NCBI GenBank assembly: GCA_910587205.1
Contig: CAJULZ010000017.1
Span: forward strand, 1-28,756
Direction: 5' to 3'
DNA: 28,756 nucleotides
Origin: an uncultured Oscillospiraceae bacterium
GTDB lineage: Bacteria > Bacillota > Clostridia > Oscillospirales > Oscillospiraceae
Translations under genes and position numbers: made by a program
Shown here: piece by piece, positions 1 through 7,503 of the stretch
How positions within the stretch are numbered: the first letter of the stretch is position 1
Layout of the letters: each line of letters starts with the position of its first letter
Notes under the pieces: generated by a model
What the model was told of the DNA's origin: nothing
What the model saw: the letters and a program-made list of their open reading frames with translations, nothing else
Databases searched by the model: none

Positions 1-60
1 CACCTAAAAAACAGTGTTTTCCCTCAATCTATCTCTTGACTTTTGTTGGCAGGTCTCGTT

Positions 61-333
61 TTATAAATATTTTTCAATATGGCATTGCGCATAAACTCTT
101 TTGCCCAACAGAGTAATCGCCTGCGTTGGGCAAAGGCTGACGCAGCGATAACACATGGTACATTTGCCGCCCGCCACAGCGGTTCCATCCTTCAAAGAAA
201 GATTTTTCATAGGACAAAGAGATACGCATTTCCCACATCGGATACATCTGTTTCTGTCAATTTTCAGCTCATTTGGCTGCCACCTTATTATATAAACTGT
301 CCTCATTTTACCATGCGGTTTTTCGGCAATCAA
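61..333 (-). CDS. 2x[4Fe-4S] ferredoxin-like protein, probable C-terminal remnant of an EFR1-type flavodoxin/ferredoxin
   Basis: A 90-residue protein with two complete 4Fe-4S cysteine signatures: CIRCGKCVSLCP at about residues 31-42 and CTMCYRCVSLCP at about 58-69. Such domains carry electrons between redox enzymes in the cytoplasm. The spacing and the short tail after the second motif (GKRVYAQCHIEKYL) resemble the C-terminus of EFR1-family proteins, which normally carry a flavodoxin domain of about 150 residues in front. No flavodoxin sequence is visible upstream (to the right), where only about 100 bases separate it from the kinase gene. It is therefore either a small free-standing ferredoxin or a 5'-truncated remnant; I favour the remnant. 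The start at 333 is only the first ATG in an open frame, and no convincing ribosome binding site precedes it. Confidence 0.7.
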   Translation of the reverse strand: MIAEKPHGKMRTVYIIRWQPNELKIDRNRCIRCGKCVSLCPMKNLSLKDGTAVAGGKCTMCYRCVSLCPTQAITLLGKRVYAQCHIEKYL

Positions 334-438
334 TCATATTGCAGTATCTTTCGCATAACCCGCACCTCGTTTCCTTTGGCGAGGCTATTGTAAAACGAAA
401 ATGTCACAGAAATGTCCGAAATGCTCAAAATTAAGAAA

Positions 439-1719
439 TTAAGAATTACAGGACGAAATATTCAGCAGCACGCTCAGATAATACTGCCGTCCGGTTTTCT
501 CTGTCAGCATCGCCCCGTGGTACTTTTCCGCCACCGCCCTGATGTTGGAAAGTCCGGTCCCCGCCGGAGGCACGGGTTCGTCGGAGCAGGTATTCTCAAA
601 GGTCAGCATGTAAAAGTCCCCCTGCTGCTTCCCGCTGATGCGGATCGCCTTGGCTCCATCGTTGCTGTGGCAGGCGGTGATGGCGTTGTCCAGGGCGTTG
701 GCAAAGAGTACGCACAAATCAAAGTCGTCAATTCCACAGGGCTTGGGCAGGACCAGGGACACCTCCGCCACAATCTCCTTCGCCAGCCCCAGCTTCTCGC
801 CCAGCAGGATGTCCACCACCGGGTTGCCGGTCTGGTATGGGAAGGACAGAGACTCTGAGACGGTCTCCAGCCTTTTCAGATATTCCCGCCCCTCTTCCAG
901 CTTTCCTCCTCGGAGCAGACCGTCCAGAACGGACAAGTGGTTTTTGATGTCATGGCGGAAGGACTTTGTCTGTTCATAACGAGCTTGGGCCTCGGTGATA
1001 TAGACCTTTTGCTCATGGGCCGCCTGGGTCAGCGATTGCAGCTCCGCCCGGACCTGAAAGCCCTGACAGAGCTGACGGTAGGCGTACAGGGTACACAGCA
1101 GCGCCGCCAATCCCATAACTTGCAGGAGCAGCAGCGTACTGTGCTTTCCGATTTCCTCCAGAGAGACGATGGGGGCAAAAAAGCTGTAGGCGGTCTGGAG
1201 GATATACAGCTCTGCGGCAAAGAAAAACAGTCCGGGAAACAGAAGAAGTCCGATATAGGGTGTCTGGCTGTCCTCCGTCCAGGCCAGGAACTTCAGTACA
1301 GCATAATAGCAGCCGGCGCACAGCGCAAAGAAAAGAACCTGCGCCGCCAAAAGCAGCGGATACAGCAGAGGACTTCCGATAAAGCGGGGAAAGAGCGCCG
1401 CCTCCACAGAGTTGATAATTCCAAAGGAGAGCTGGGAGACGTAAAAGGCCAGCACGGCAGCCAGCCAGGACACAGACGGTTGATTCCCCATCCAAAAACG
1501 GCTGACAGCATACAGTTCCAACACACCTGCGGCAATGGAGAGTGTCCCGCTGAGGGAAAGCCTGACCGAGACGAGCTGAAGCGCAGCCAAAAGGAGAATG
1601 TAAACGGCAAAGTGCAGCGGCTTCTGCTTTTTCCCGGTGAGGCGGCTGACGAAGAAAATGTGCATTACACCTTGCCCAAGAAGGCATATCCCGTCCAGAA
1701 ACAGCGCGAAATAGTCCAT
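439..1719 (-). CDS. AgrC-like quorum-sensing sensor histidine kinase (GHKL family)
   Basis: A 426-residue membrane kinase. The first about 210 residues form six or so hydrophobic segments, the usual peptide-sensing domain of AgrC/ComD-type kinases. A linker helix leads to the phosphoacceptor box FRHDIKNHL (about residue 255), a DHp-like helix, and a GHKL ATPase domain with the N-box in LFANALDNAITAC (about residue 340) and the G-box GTGLSNIRAVAEKYHG (about 390). It would sense an external peptide and phosphorylate a LytTR response regulator. The gene lying immediately upstream on the same strand encodes exactly such a LytTR domain, one base separating its stop from this ATG, so the pair was an operon. 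All expected motifs are present and the gene looks intact, but its partner is truncated. No AgrB or AgrD gene is visible. It probably belongs to host DNA or another element rather than the ICE. Confidence 0.9.
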   Translation of the reverse strand: MDYFALFLDGICLLGQGVMHIFFVSRLTGKKQKPLHFAVYILLLAALQLVSVRLSLSGTLSIAAGVLELYAVSRFWMGNQPSVSWLAAVLAFYVSQLSFGIINSVEAALFPRFIGSPLLYPLLLAAQVLFFALCAGCYYAVLKFLAWTEDSQTPYIGLLLFPGLFFFAAELYILQTAYSFFAPIVSLEEIGKHSTLLLLQVMGLAALLCTLYAYRQLCQGFQVRAELQSLTQAAHEQKVYITEAQARYEQTKSFRHDIKNHLSVLDGLLRGGKLEEGREYLKRLETVSESLSFPYQTGNPVVDILLGEKLGLAKEIVAEVSLVLPKPCGIDDFDLCVLFANALDNAITACHSNDGAKAIRISGKQQGDFYMLTFENTCSDEPVPPAGTGLSNIRAVAEKYHGAMLTEKTGRQYYLSVLLNISSCNS

Positions 1720-1720
1720 G

Positions 1721-1955
1721 TCAGACGCCCCTCTCTCTCAGACGACACAAAAGGGCCTGGGTCAGCTCCCGCTCCCGCAGCCGGGAGGCGGGAATGCGCT
1801 CCCCCTGGGACAGCAGAACTTGCCCGCCCCGGCACCCGCGCACATAGTCCAGATTGACCAGATAGCTCCGATGGCACTTGAAAAAGCGTCCATCCACCCG
1901 CCGCTCCAGGTCCTCCAGCTTGTCGTAGTAGCCGCTCACTGTCCCATCATTTTTG
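1721..1955 (-). pseudogene. LytTR-type response regulator, only the C-terminal DNA-binding part remains
   Basis: Reading leftward from about 1955, the frame encodes a LytTR DNA-binding domain: GYYDKLEDLERRV, then FFKCHRSYLVNLDYVRG and IPASRLRERELTQALL. This is the AgrA/LytR-type effector domain that normally follows a receiver domain of about 120 residues. The receiver and the start of LytTR are missing. To the right of about 1955 the frame stays open, but only as the antisense of ardA. The stop lies one base before the sensor kinase ATG, so this was the first gene of a regulator-kinase operon. The remaining fragment cannot receive a phosphoryl group. The right boundary is estimated from where LytTR similarity stops and ArdA similarity begins on the other strand (about 1945-1962). 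Confidence 0.8.
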
Positions 1956-2479
1956 TGGAGATCATTCTGGACTATTCCATAGGAATCAAAGGAGTGGCGC
2001 AAGCCCTGGGCCAGTTCACCCACATCAACGAGCTGAATTACCTCGCCAGCCGTTTGAGCGAACTGGACCCGGAAGAACTGCTGAAGTTCACTGCCGCCAT
2101 CGCACATGGGGAGTACGCCAGCAGCCCGGAGGATTTGATCAACCTGACGCATAATCTGGATCGCTATGAACTTTACCCCGTCCAGAACGCGGAAGAATAT
2201 GGCCTTTGGCTGGTAGATGAACTTTTAGCTTTGGAAGTGCCGGAGCAGGTGCGGGATTATTTTGACTTTGAAGCCTATGGGGAGGCCACCGCCATCAACG
2301 AGGGCGGCACATTCACGCTCCATGGGTATATGCTGGCTGGGCCGGAACCGTTCCAAAAGGTCTATGACGGCCAGAATATCCCGGAGCAGTACAAGGTATT
2401 TCGATACCCCATTCAACAAAAAATTGTAGTGCCCCATTCCAACAGGAGCCGGGACAGCCCCCGCCCCAAGCGCCCATGA
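1956..2479 (+). pseudogene. ardA: ArdA-family antirestriction protein, 5'-truncated
   Basis: From about 1956 the plus strand encodes EIILDYSIGIKG, then INELNYLASRL, INLTHNLDRYELYP, YFDFEAYGEATAINEGG and a conserved end near IPEQYKVFRYP. This is the order seen in the ICE-borne ArdA group of Clostridia. ArdA is a DNA mimic that blocks type I restriction enzymes and so protects newly transferred DNA. Roughly the first 45-50 residues of the usual protein are missing because the sequence changes abruptly into the antisense of a LytTR gene. The open frame continues back to an ATG at 1718, but that stretch does not resemble ArdA. The stop codon lies in the loop of a terminator hairpin. The product is probably non-functional unless a chimeric N-terminus is tolerated. 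The family call is from recalled motifs, without a database search. Confidence 0.7.
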
Positions 2480-2492
2480 GGGCGCTTTTTTT
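2468..2492 (+). terminator. Intrinsic terminator or attenuator after ardA
   Basis: AAGCGCCC (2468-2475), a four-base loop ATGA, and GGGCGCTT (2480-2487) form a perfect 8-bp stem that runs into a T tract ending at 2492. The ardA stop codon (TGA 2477-2479) lies in the loop and the next gene starts 15 bases later, so it may act as an attenuator for the genes downstream as well as a terminator for ardA. Confidence 0.75.
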
Positions 2493-2506
2493 GTGTCCGA
2501 AAGCGG

Positions 2507-3337
2507 GTGAAACCCGTTAAGAAGCCCTTTTTTGTCGCCTCCTGCTCTGGTGGGAAGGACTCAACGGCCATGGTGCTGCTCATGGTGGAACGGGGGATGC
2601 CCCTTGACATGGTGCTGGTGGCGGACACGGGGATGGAGTTCCCCGAAATGTACCGCCACTGGGACAAGCTGGAGCAATACCTGCTGCGGGAGCGGGGCTT
2701 GAAATTGACCATCCTGCGGAATCCCCACAGCTTTGAGTGGCTGATGTTTGACCAACCAAAAGTGAAGCTGTCCGCCATCGAGCGCCGGGAGCGGGAAGGT
2801 GTACCGCCCTATGGGAACGGCTGGGCCAGTAGCAGAGTGCGGTGGTGTACCGGCCAGCTCAAAGTACACCTGATCAATAAGGAAGTGGCCCGACTGAACC
2901 AGCAGTATGAAGTATTCCAGTTTATCGGAATCGCCACCGATGAAGATCACCGCTGCACTACAAACGAGCACCTCCGCTATCCCCTGGTAAGGTGGGACAT
3001 CACCGAGGCCCAGGCGTTGCAAGTCTGCTACAACCGGGGCTTTGACTGGGACGGCCTGTATGAGATATATGACCGCTGTTCCTGCTGGTGCTGCCCTCTA
3101 CAGCAGATTGAGGAACTTCGGAAGCTGCGTCACCACCATCCCCAGCTATGGACTAAGCTGCTGGAACTGGACGAACGCGCCCTGGCTCAATTTGGGCACA
3201 CTCCGCTGGGACGGTTCAAGGACGGATGGACAGTGGCGGCACTGGAAGAACGGTTTGCCGCCGAGGATCGGGCGCTGTGCCTGTTCAACGATAGAAAACC
3301 AAGCCAGAAAAGGCGCAGGAAAGGGCATACACATTGA
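2507..3337 (+). CDS. Phosphoadenosine phosphosulfate reductase-family (PP-loop ATP pyrophosphatase) protein
   Basis: 276 residues beginning at GTG. The N-terminus carries the PP-loop SGGKDST (residues 14-20), which binds the ATP pyrophosphate in adenylating enzymes of the CysH/DndC/ThiI class. Further on are RWCTGQLK (about 113-120) and a cysteine cluster RCSCWCCPLQ (about 189-198), which could bind a metal or Fe-S centre. Proteins of this group are common in Clostridial ICEs under the PAPS reductase label, but nothing nearby suggests sulfate assimilation. A nucleic-acid or small-molecule modification role, possibly in defence or antidefence, is a guess. The start is uncertain: no good Shine-Dalgarno sits before GTG 2507, and the terminator hairpin lies just upstream. 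The next gene begins 32 bases after its stop. Confidence 0.85.
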   Translation: MKPVKKPFFVASCSGGKDSTAMVLLMVERGMPLDMVLVADTGMEFPEMYRHWDKLEQYLLRERGLKLTILRNPHSFEWLMFDQPKVKLSAIERREREGVPPYGNGWASSRVRWCTGQLKVHLINKEVARLNQQYEVFQFIGIATDEDHRCTTNEHLRYPLVRWDITEAQALQVCYNRGFDWDGLYEIYDRCSCWCCPLQQIEELRKLRHHHPQLWTKLLELDERALAQFGHTPLGRFKDGWTVAALEERFAAEDRALCLFNDRKPSQKRRRKGHTH

Positions 3338-3369
3338 GCATTTGAAAACTAATGGAAGGAGTTGACTAT

Positions 3370-3777
3370 TTGAACGTTTTAGTTGTAGAGCCGGGGATGG
3401 CCCCCTATGAGAAGGAGATCAACGGTTTGAAAGAAATGCAGGCCACTGTGGGCGGCCTGATCACCGCCAGCTATCCCTACGAAGAACCCGTTGCCATCGT
3501 CAGCAATGACGAAAGCATCCTGGAAGGTATGCCGTTCAATCGCAGCATTGAGGGCGGTTACGGCGGTATTTTTGGTCCGTTTTTCGTCTGTGGGCTGACC
3601 GAGGACAGCTTCTGTTCCCTCACCCCGGAGCAGATGGAGCATTTCAAGAAAAAATTCCATCAGGCGGAAATTTTGATCGCTGTGAAGGGCAACGAGCCTA
3701 TCACGCTGAAAGTGGACCCCCGCCCGCATACCCCACCCGACCAACCCAAGCATCCGCCCAAGAAGCCGGGCCGCTGA
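3370..3777 (+). CDS. DUF3846 domain-containing protein
   Basis: About 135 residues. The start NVLVVEPGMAPYEKEI and the later GPFFVCGL are hallmarks of DUF3846, a family of unknown function that travels with conjugative elements and phages. I chose the TTG at 3370 as start because a strong Shine-Dalgarno (GGAAGGAG, 3354-3361) sits eight bases before it. The in-frame ATG at 3352 would put that site inside the coding region. The C-terminal about 25 residues are proline- and lysine-rich and probably disordered. Only three bases separate its stop from the ATG of the next gene, so the two are almost certainly cotranscribed and translationally coupled. Confidence 0.85.
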   Translation: MNVLVVEPGMAPYEKEINGLKEMQATVGGLITASYPYEEPVAIVSNDESILEGMPFNRSIEGGYGGIFGPFFVCGLTEDSFCSLTPEQMEHFKKKFHQAEILIAVKGNEPITLKVDPRPHTPPDQPKHPPKKPGR

Positions 3778-3780
3778 TTC

Positions 3781-4737
3781 ATGCCGCCCGTATCAAACGA
3801 ACGGCTGGCCGAGCTGACAGACCGCCTGGAAAACGGAATCAAGGAGTTATACGCCAGCGGACGGTATGCCGAATATCTGGCAGCCATGTCCAAGTTCCAC
3901 CACTACAGTTACAGCAACGCGCTGCTGATCTTATTTCAATGCCCCACGGCTACCTGCGTTGCAGGATATAACGTATGGAAAAAGGAGTTTGAGAGGCAGG
4001 TGAAACGGGGCGAACATGGAATCTTGATTTTTGCCCCAAGCAAATATAAGCAGGCCGCCATGGTAGAGAAAAAGGACCCGGCAACAGGCCAAACATTGTA
4101 TGGCCCGGACGGAAAGCCTTTGACGGAACCGGGCTTTATTGCGGCCACACGTTTTGTCCCCGTCTATGTCTTTGACGTGAGCCAAACCGAGGGGAAGGAA
4201 CTGCCCAATATCTCCGTTTCTGAACTTTCCGGGGACGTTGAAGGCTTTGAGGATATTTCGGCCCGCCTGTCCGCCCTATCTCCGCTGCCCATTATGTTTG
4301 GGGCCGTCCCAGGAACAGCAAAAGGCTATGCCAGCCACCTGGAAGGGCGGATCGTGATAAAACCGGGCATGAGCCAGGTGCAGACACTCAAAACGATGAT
4401 CCATGAAATTGCCCATGGCAAGCTCCATGCCCCGGATTTTTTAGCAGACCATCCCAAGCAGCGCCATCAAAAAGAGGTGGAGGCCGAGAGTGTGGCTTAT
4501 GTGGTGTGCCAGCACTTTGGCATCGACACATCGGACTATTCCTTCGGCTATGTGGCGGGGTGGAGCCGTGGGCGGGAATTGAACGAACTGAAAGCGTCTT
4601 TGGACATCATCCATACCACCGCTGGAGAAATCATTGACGCCATTCAACCGCCGCCCCAACGGAACCAGGAGCGGGAGTTATCTCAGGCCCCGCAGAAGGG
4701 CCGCCAGCGAAAATCCAAAAAAGCAAAACGAAAGTGA
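3781..4737 (+). CDS. ArdC-like antirestriction protein with zinc metallopeptidase domain
   Basis: 318 residues. The N-terminal about 125 residues match the ArdC-type ssDNA-binding domain (YSYSNALLILFQCP, then VAGYNVWKKEFERQVKRGEHGI, and VYVFDVSQTEGKELP). The C-terminal half is an ImmA/IrrE-like zincin with HEIAH at residues 208-212 and a downstream EVEAESVAYVV that supplies the third zinc ligand. Proteins of this architecture coat incoming single-stranded DNA and are thought to counter restriction after transfer. The lysine/arginine-rich tail (KGRQRKSKKAKRK) fits nucleic-acid binding. It follows the DUF3846 gene by three bases. A paralogue whose catalytic motif has been lost lies at 8160-9038. 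Confidence 0.85.
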   Translation: MPPVSNERLAELTDRLENGIKELYASGRYAEYLAAMSKFHHYSYSNALLILFQCPTATCVAGYNVWKKEFERQVKRGEHGILIFAPSKYKQAAMVEKKDPATGQTLYGPDGKPLTEPGFIAATRFVPVYVFDVSQTEGKELPNISVSELSGDVEGFEDISARLSALSPLPIMFGAVPGTAKGYASHLEGRIVIKPGMSQVQTLKTMIHEIAHGKLHAPDFLADHPKQRHQKEVEAESVAYVVCQHFGIDTSDYSFGYVAGWSRGRELNELKASLDIIHTTAGEIIDAIQPPPQRNQERELSQAPQKGRQRKSKKAKRK

Positions 4738-4747
4738 GGCCAACCAT

Positions 4748-5077
4748 ATGGAAAATCCCAACACCACCCAGGAGAGCATGAAGGAAATTGAAATCTTTGG
4801 CGTTCCCGCCCTGTTCACCAAAAATCAGATCCCGGAGGACGGCATTTATCCCGGAATGTCCCTGTATGAGCTCCAGGGGCGGGATGGCCGGTTTATGGGC
4901 GCTGTGCTCACCCCTGTGCCGATCCCGGTACTGGCGGACGGCCCCCGCGACCTGAAGCCGGGTGATCTGGTGATGGACACCGGGGCCGGGTACTACACCC
5001 CCGCCGAGTTCGAGGAAAAGTACCTGTCCCCGGACTATGGCGGGGCCACGGCGGAGCGGTATGGAAAGGAAAATTGA
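4748..5077 (+). CDS. LPD28-like small protein of conjugative elements
   Basis: 109 residues, starting at ATG 4748 with GTGAGG nine bases upstream overlapping the stop of the previous gene. The segment KEIEIFGVPALFTKNQIPEDGIYPGMSLYELQG resembles the LPD28 module (large polyvalent protein-associated domain), which occurs both inside giant ICE/phage polyvalent proteins and as a stand-alone protein. The rest (PGDLVMDTGAGYYTPAEFEEKY) is not informative. No catalytic motif, signal peptide or membrane segment is seen. An in-frame ATG at 4634 exists but lies inside the upstream gene and lacks a ribosome binding site. Confidence 0.7.
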   Translation: MENPNTTQESMKEIEIFGVPALFTKNQIPEDGIYPGMSLYELQGRDGRFMGAVLTPVPIPVLADGPRDLKPGDLVMDTGAGYYTPAEFEEKYLSPDYGGATAERYGKEN

Positions 5078-5654
5078 AATCATTCCATTTCTTGCGGGAA
5101 TTGTGAAAGCAAACACCCGCACCTACCAATCAGACCTGACCTTTGATGAAAAGCGTTTGCAGGCCGCCATGCTGGACCCTGTGCCAGAAAATCGCGTGCT
5201 TCTCTGGATGTGCCGTCCCTGCGGGACATGGTGCTTTTCAGAGCGGGAGGTTTTTTTGAGGGACACCGAGGCTTTCCTCACCTGGACCTATGAGGACTAC
5301 ATCGCCCAGGCAGACCAAATTAAAGCATACCGTATCACTGTAGACCCTGGATACCCCGGCGAGTTTGTATTGGGCAACGTTCAACCGCTGGACTACGGGA
5401 AACAGGTGGAGCGTGTCATGCGGCTGGCCCTCCCCATCCATCAAGTGTCCCTTACCTTTGATGATGGGGAAACCTGCGCCATATCCTACCGGGACTATAT
5501 GGCCCAATATCACAGCATACACGGCCAGGGCAATGTCCAGCACATCGGCTACCTGCCGGAGAATGAGGGGGAGCTTGCCAGCCTTTTGTACCTGGAACGC
5601 CATCCCCCGAAACAGCGATTCCGCCGCCCCAGCAACAGGCTCCCGCCCCGGTAG
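5061..5654 (+). CDS. Conserved ICE protein of unknown function
   Basis: About 197 residues from ATG 5061, overlapping the previous gene by 17 bases. I do not recognise a named domain. The N-terminus (MERKIEIIPFLAGIVKANTRTYQSDL) and LLWMCRPCGTWCFSEREVFL are features I associate with unnamed proteins at this position in related Clostridial elements. The protein looks soluble and mixed alpha/beta, with no signal peptide, and ends in a basic proline-rich tail. It is the last gene before the oriT-like region, so it closes the accessory operon. An alternative ATG at 5037 adds eight residues but has no better ribosome binding site. Confidence 0.6.
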   Translation: MERKIEIIPFLAGIVKANTRTYQSDLTFDEKRLQAAMLDPVPENRVLLWMCRPCGTWCFSEREVFLRDTEAFLTWTYEDYIAQADQIKAYRITVDPGYPGEFVLGNVQPLDYGKQVERVMRLALPIHQVSLTFDDGETCAISYRDYMAQYHSIHGQGNVQHIGYLPENEGELASLLYLERHPPKQRFRRPSNRLPPR

Positions 5655-5663
5655 CCCTACCAA

Positions 5664-5687
5664 GACAGCGCCGCTTGCGGCGCTGTC
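5664..5687. repeat. Perfect 11-bp inverted repeat at the left side of the oriT-like region
   Basis: GACAGCGCCGC (5664-5674), two bases, then GCGGCGCTGTC (5677-5687). There is no T tract, so this is more likely a structural element or a factor-dependent terminator after the 5061-5654 gene than a classical intrinsic terminator. Confidence 0.6.
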
Positions 5688-5689
5688 CC

Positions 5690-5760
5690 AGCAAGTATGT
5701 CATTTGGTAGCACAAATGACCCTTGTTAGGGGGCAATGCCCCCTAATACCCCCCGAAATG
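5690..5760. other. Candidate origin of transfer (oriT)
   Basis: Two more perfect dyads follow one another just upstream of mobC-mobA: GTCATTTG (5699-5706) with CAAATGAC (5713-5720), and TTAGGGGGC (5726-5734) with GCCCCCTAA (5738-5746). A run of C follows. Relaxase and MobC genes of this class usually sit next to an oriT made of such inverted repeats, with the nick close to one arm. The nick site itself cannot be assigned from sequence alone. The assignment is by position and structure, not by match to a known oriT. Confidence 0.55.
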
Positions 5761-5778
5761 CGTCTCACCATGAGACGC
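5760..5778 (+). repeat. Dispersed palindrome, copy 1
   Basis: GCGTCTCACCATGAGACGC: 8-bp arms and a CCA loop, perfect. It lies between the oriT-like dyads and mobC, 28 bases before copy 2. Confidence 0.9.
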
Positions 5779-5805
5779 GAAACGAACAGGCGGCACACCG
5801 AAATC

Positions 5806-5824
5806 GCGTCTCATGGTGAGACGC
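5806..5824 (-). repeat. Dispersed palindrome, copy 2 (opposite orientation)
   Basis: GCGTCTCATGGTGAGACGC: perfect arms, loop TGG, i.e. the reverse complement of copy 1. It ends 22 bases before the mobC ATG, so it sits in the mobC leader. Confidence 0.9.
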
Positions 5825-5846
5825 AAATCTACGAAAGGATGGTGCC

Positions 5847-6155
5847 ATGCGAAAACGAAACCGCCATGTAAGCGTCTGGATGAACGAGCAGGAATACCGC
5901 CACTTGAAAAAGCAGGCGGAAATCGCGGGCCTGGGGATGGACCCCTTCATCCGCAGCCTCGTTTTAGGCGTCCAGCTCCGCCCACGTCCGCCCGACACCT
6001 ACGCCGCCCTGCTCCGGGAGCTGTCCGCTATCGGCAATAATGTGAACCAGATCGCCCACAACACCAACGCCAACAAAGCGGCGGCACAGGCCGAGATCGA
6101 CGAGGCCGTGAAACTGGTCCGGCAGGCGTGGCGGCTGGTGAAGGACACGCTATAG
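5847..6155 (+). CDS. mobC: MobC-like relaxosome accessory protein
   Basis: 102 residues. The N-terminus (VSVWMNEQEYRHLKKQAEIAG) fits a ribbon-helix-helix DNA-binding fold, and the C-terminal half (LLRELSAIGNNVNQIAHNTNAN, then VKLVRQAWRLVKDTL) is the typical MobC helix region. MobC binds oriT and assists strand separation and nicking by the relaxase. An AAAGGA-type ribosome binding site precedes ATG 5847. The stop at 6153-6155 is directly followed by the mobA ATG, so the two are translationally coupled. The oriT-like dyads upstream are the expected target. Confidence 0.92.
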   Translation: MRKRNRHVSVWMNEQEYRHLKKQAEIAGLGMDPFIRSLVLGVQLRPRPPDTYAALLRELSAIGNNVNQIAHNTNANKAAAQAEIDEAVKLVRQAWRLVKDTL

Positions 6156-7475
6156 ATGGCCTACGATAAGATCATCCCCATTCAGCGGCGGCTGGATCAT
6201 TGCGTGGACTACGCGCTGAACGAGGAAAAAACCAGCCTGCAAAATGTCCTTTCCTATACGGGAAATCCCGTAAAGACCCACCAGCTCGTCACGGGGATCA
6301 ACTGTGACCCCGCCCGCGCCTACCGGGATATGCAGGACACGAAACGCCGCTGGGACAAGAAGGGCGGCATATTGGGCTATCACATCATCCACTCCTACGC
6401 CCCCGGCGAGACGACCCCGGAACAGGCCCACGCCGCCGGGGTGGAATTTGCCCGCCGCCTGCTGGGGGAACGGTATGAAGCGGTAGTATGCACCCACATA
6501 GACCGGGGGCATCTGCATTGCCACATCGTTTTCAATTCTGTTTCTTTCCTGGACGGCAAAAAATATCGGAGTGATTTTGACAGCTATTTCAATACCCTGC
6601 GGGACACCTCAAACGAGGTGAGCCGGGAGTTCGGCTTATCGGTCATTGAGCCGGAAGGCCATGGGAAGCAGTACGCCCAATGGGACGCGGAGCGGCGGGG
6701 CAAGGGCGCCGCCGTCTTTGTCCGCCAGGACATCGACGCCGCCATCCGCGAGAGCTTTACATTTGATATGTTCCTCGCCGCCCTGCGCCGCCAGGGATAT
6801 ACCGTGAAATATGGGTCCAGGGTGAAGCACACCGCCGTCACACCGCCGGGCGGGGGCCGGGCCTTCCGGCTGGACAGTCTGGGAGACGGCTACACCGAGG
6901 CCGACATCCGGGCGCGGCTGGCTATGGTTCGGAACGGCACGCCCCCACCGCTGCCCCCTCCGCCACCGTTGATCCCCCGGCGATACACCATCCGGCGCGG
7001 AAAACCCCGGCAGACACCCCGGCAAAAACTCCACGGGTTCCGGGCGCTCTATGTGTACTACTTGTATCTGCTGGGCGGAAAGCGGCCCAGGAGACGACGG
7101 CCCGTTCCGTCTGCTGTTCGGGCGGACGTGGCAAAGCTGCGCCAATACCAGCGGCAGTACCAACTTTTGCGGGAGTACCGCATTGATAACGATGGGGAAC
7201 TTGCCATGCTGGGTGAGGCGCTCCAAGCGCGGATCGACGCGCTGGTGGACCAGCGCCGGGATTTATACGGCAGAAAGCGGGTAGGCGAGGACGTAGAGGC
7301 GGCAATCGCTGCTATCAATATCGAACTTCGCCAACTTCGTCGGAATCTGAAAACCTGCGGACGCATTGCGGAGGATATCCCCCGCATCCGTGGAAATCTC
7401 CAGCTTGACCGGGCGCAGGAGCAACAGCACCAGCCCCACCCAGAGCAGGATCGCACTCGTGGTCCCGCCCGGTAA
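6156..7475 (+). CDS. mobA: MobA/VirD2-type relaxase (PF03432 family)
   Basis: 439 residues. The relaxase domain covers about residues 1-250. It has a candidate catalytic tyrosine in CVDYALNEEKTS (about residue 19) and the metal-binding signature H114-IDRG-H119-L-H121-C-H123-IVFN127. It cuts one strand at oriT and pilots it covalently into the recipient. A proline-rich stretch (LPPPPPLIP, about 265-275) separates the catalytic part from a basic, helical C-terminal region that may contact the coupling protein or the rest of the relaxosome. The start follows the mobC stop without a gap. Length and motifs fit the family, and the gene looks intact. Confidence 0.93.
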   Translation: MAYDKIIPIQRRLDHCVDYALNEEKTSLQNVLSYTGNPVKTHQLVTGINCDPARAYRDMQDTKRRWDKKGGILGYHIIHSYAPGETTPEQAHAAGVEFARRLLGERYEAVVCTHIDRGHLHCHIVFNSVSFLDGKKYRSDFDSYFNTLRDTSNEVSREFGLSVIEPEGHGKQYAQWDAERRGKGAAVFVRQDIDAAIRESFTFDMFLAALRRQGYTVKYGSRVKHTAVTPPGGGRAFRLDSLGDGYTEADIRARLAMVRNGTPPPLPPPPPLIPRRYTIRRGKPRQTPRQKLHGFRALYVYYLYLLGGKRPRRRRPVPSAVRADVAKLRQYQRQYQLLREYRIDNDGELAMLGEALQARIDALVDQRRDLYGRKRVGEDVEAAIAAINIELRQLRRNLKTCGRIAEDIPRIRGNLQLDRAQEQQHQPHPEQDRTRGPAR

Positions 7476-7503
7476 AATCAAATTATGAAAGGTAGGTGAT
7501 CAA

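Noticed and set aside
412..2479. Several plus-strand open frames over the AgrC/LytTR genes
   Set aside because: Shadows of the minus-strand genes. Only the part after about 1956 has protein similarity (ArdA).
5760..5824. Palindrome pair as the start of a CRISPR array
   Set aside because: Only two copies here, in opposite orientation, with all other copies kilobases apart and no regular spacers or cas genes.
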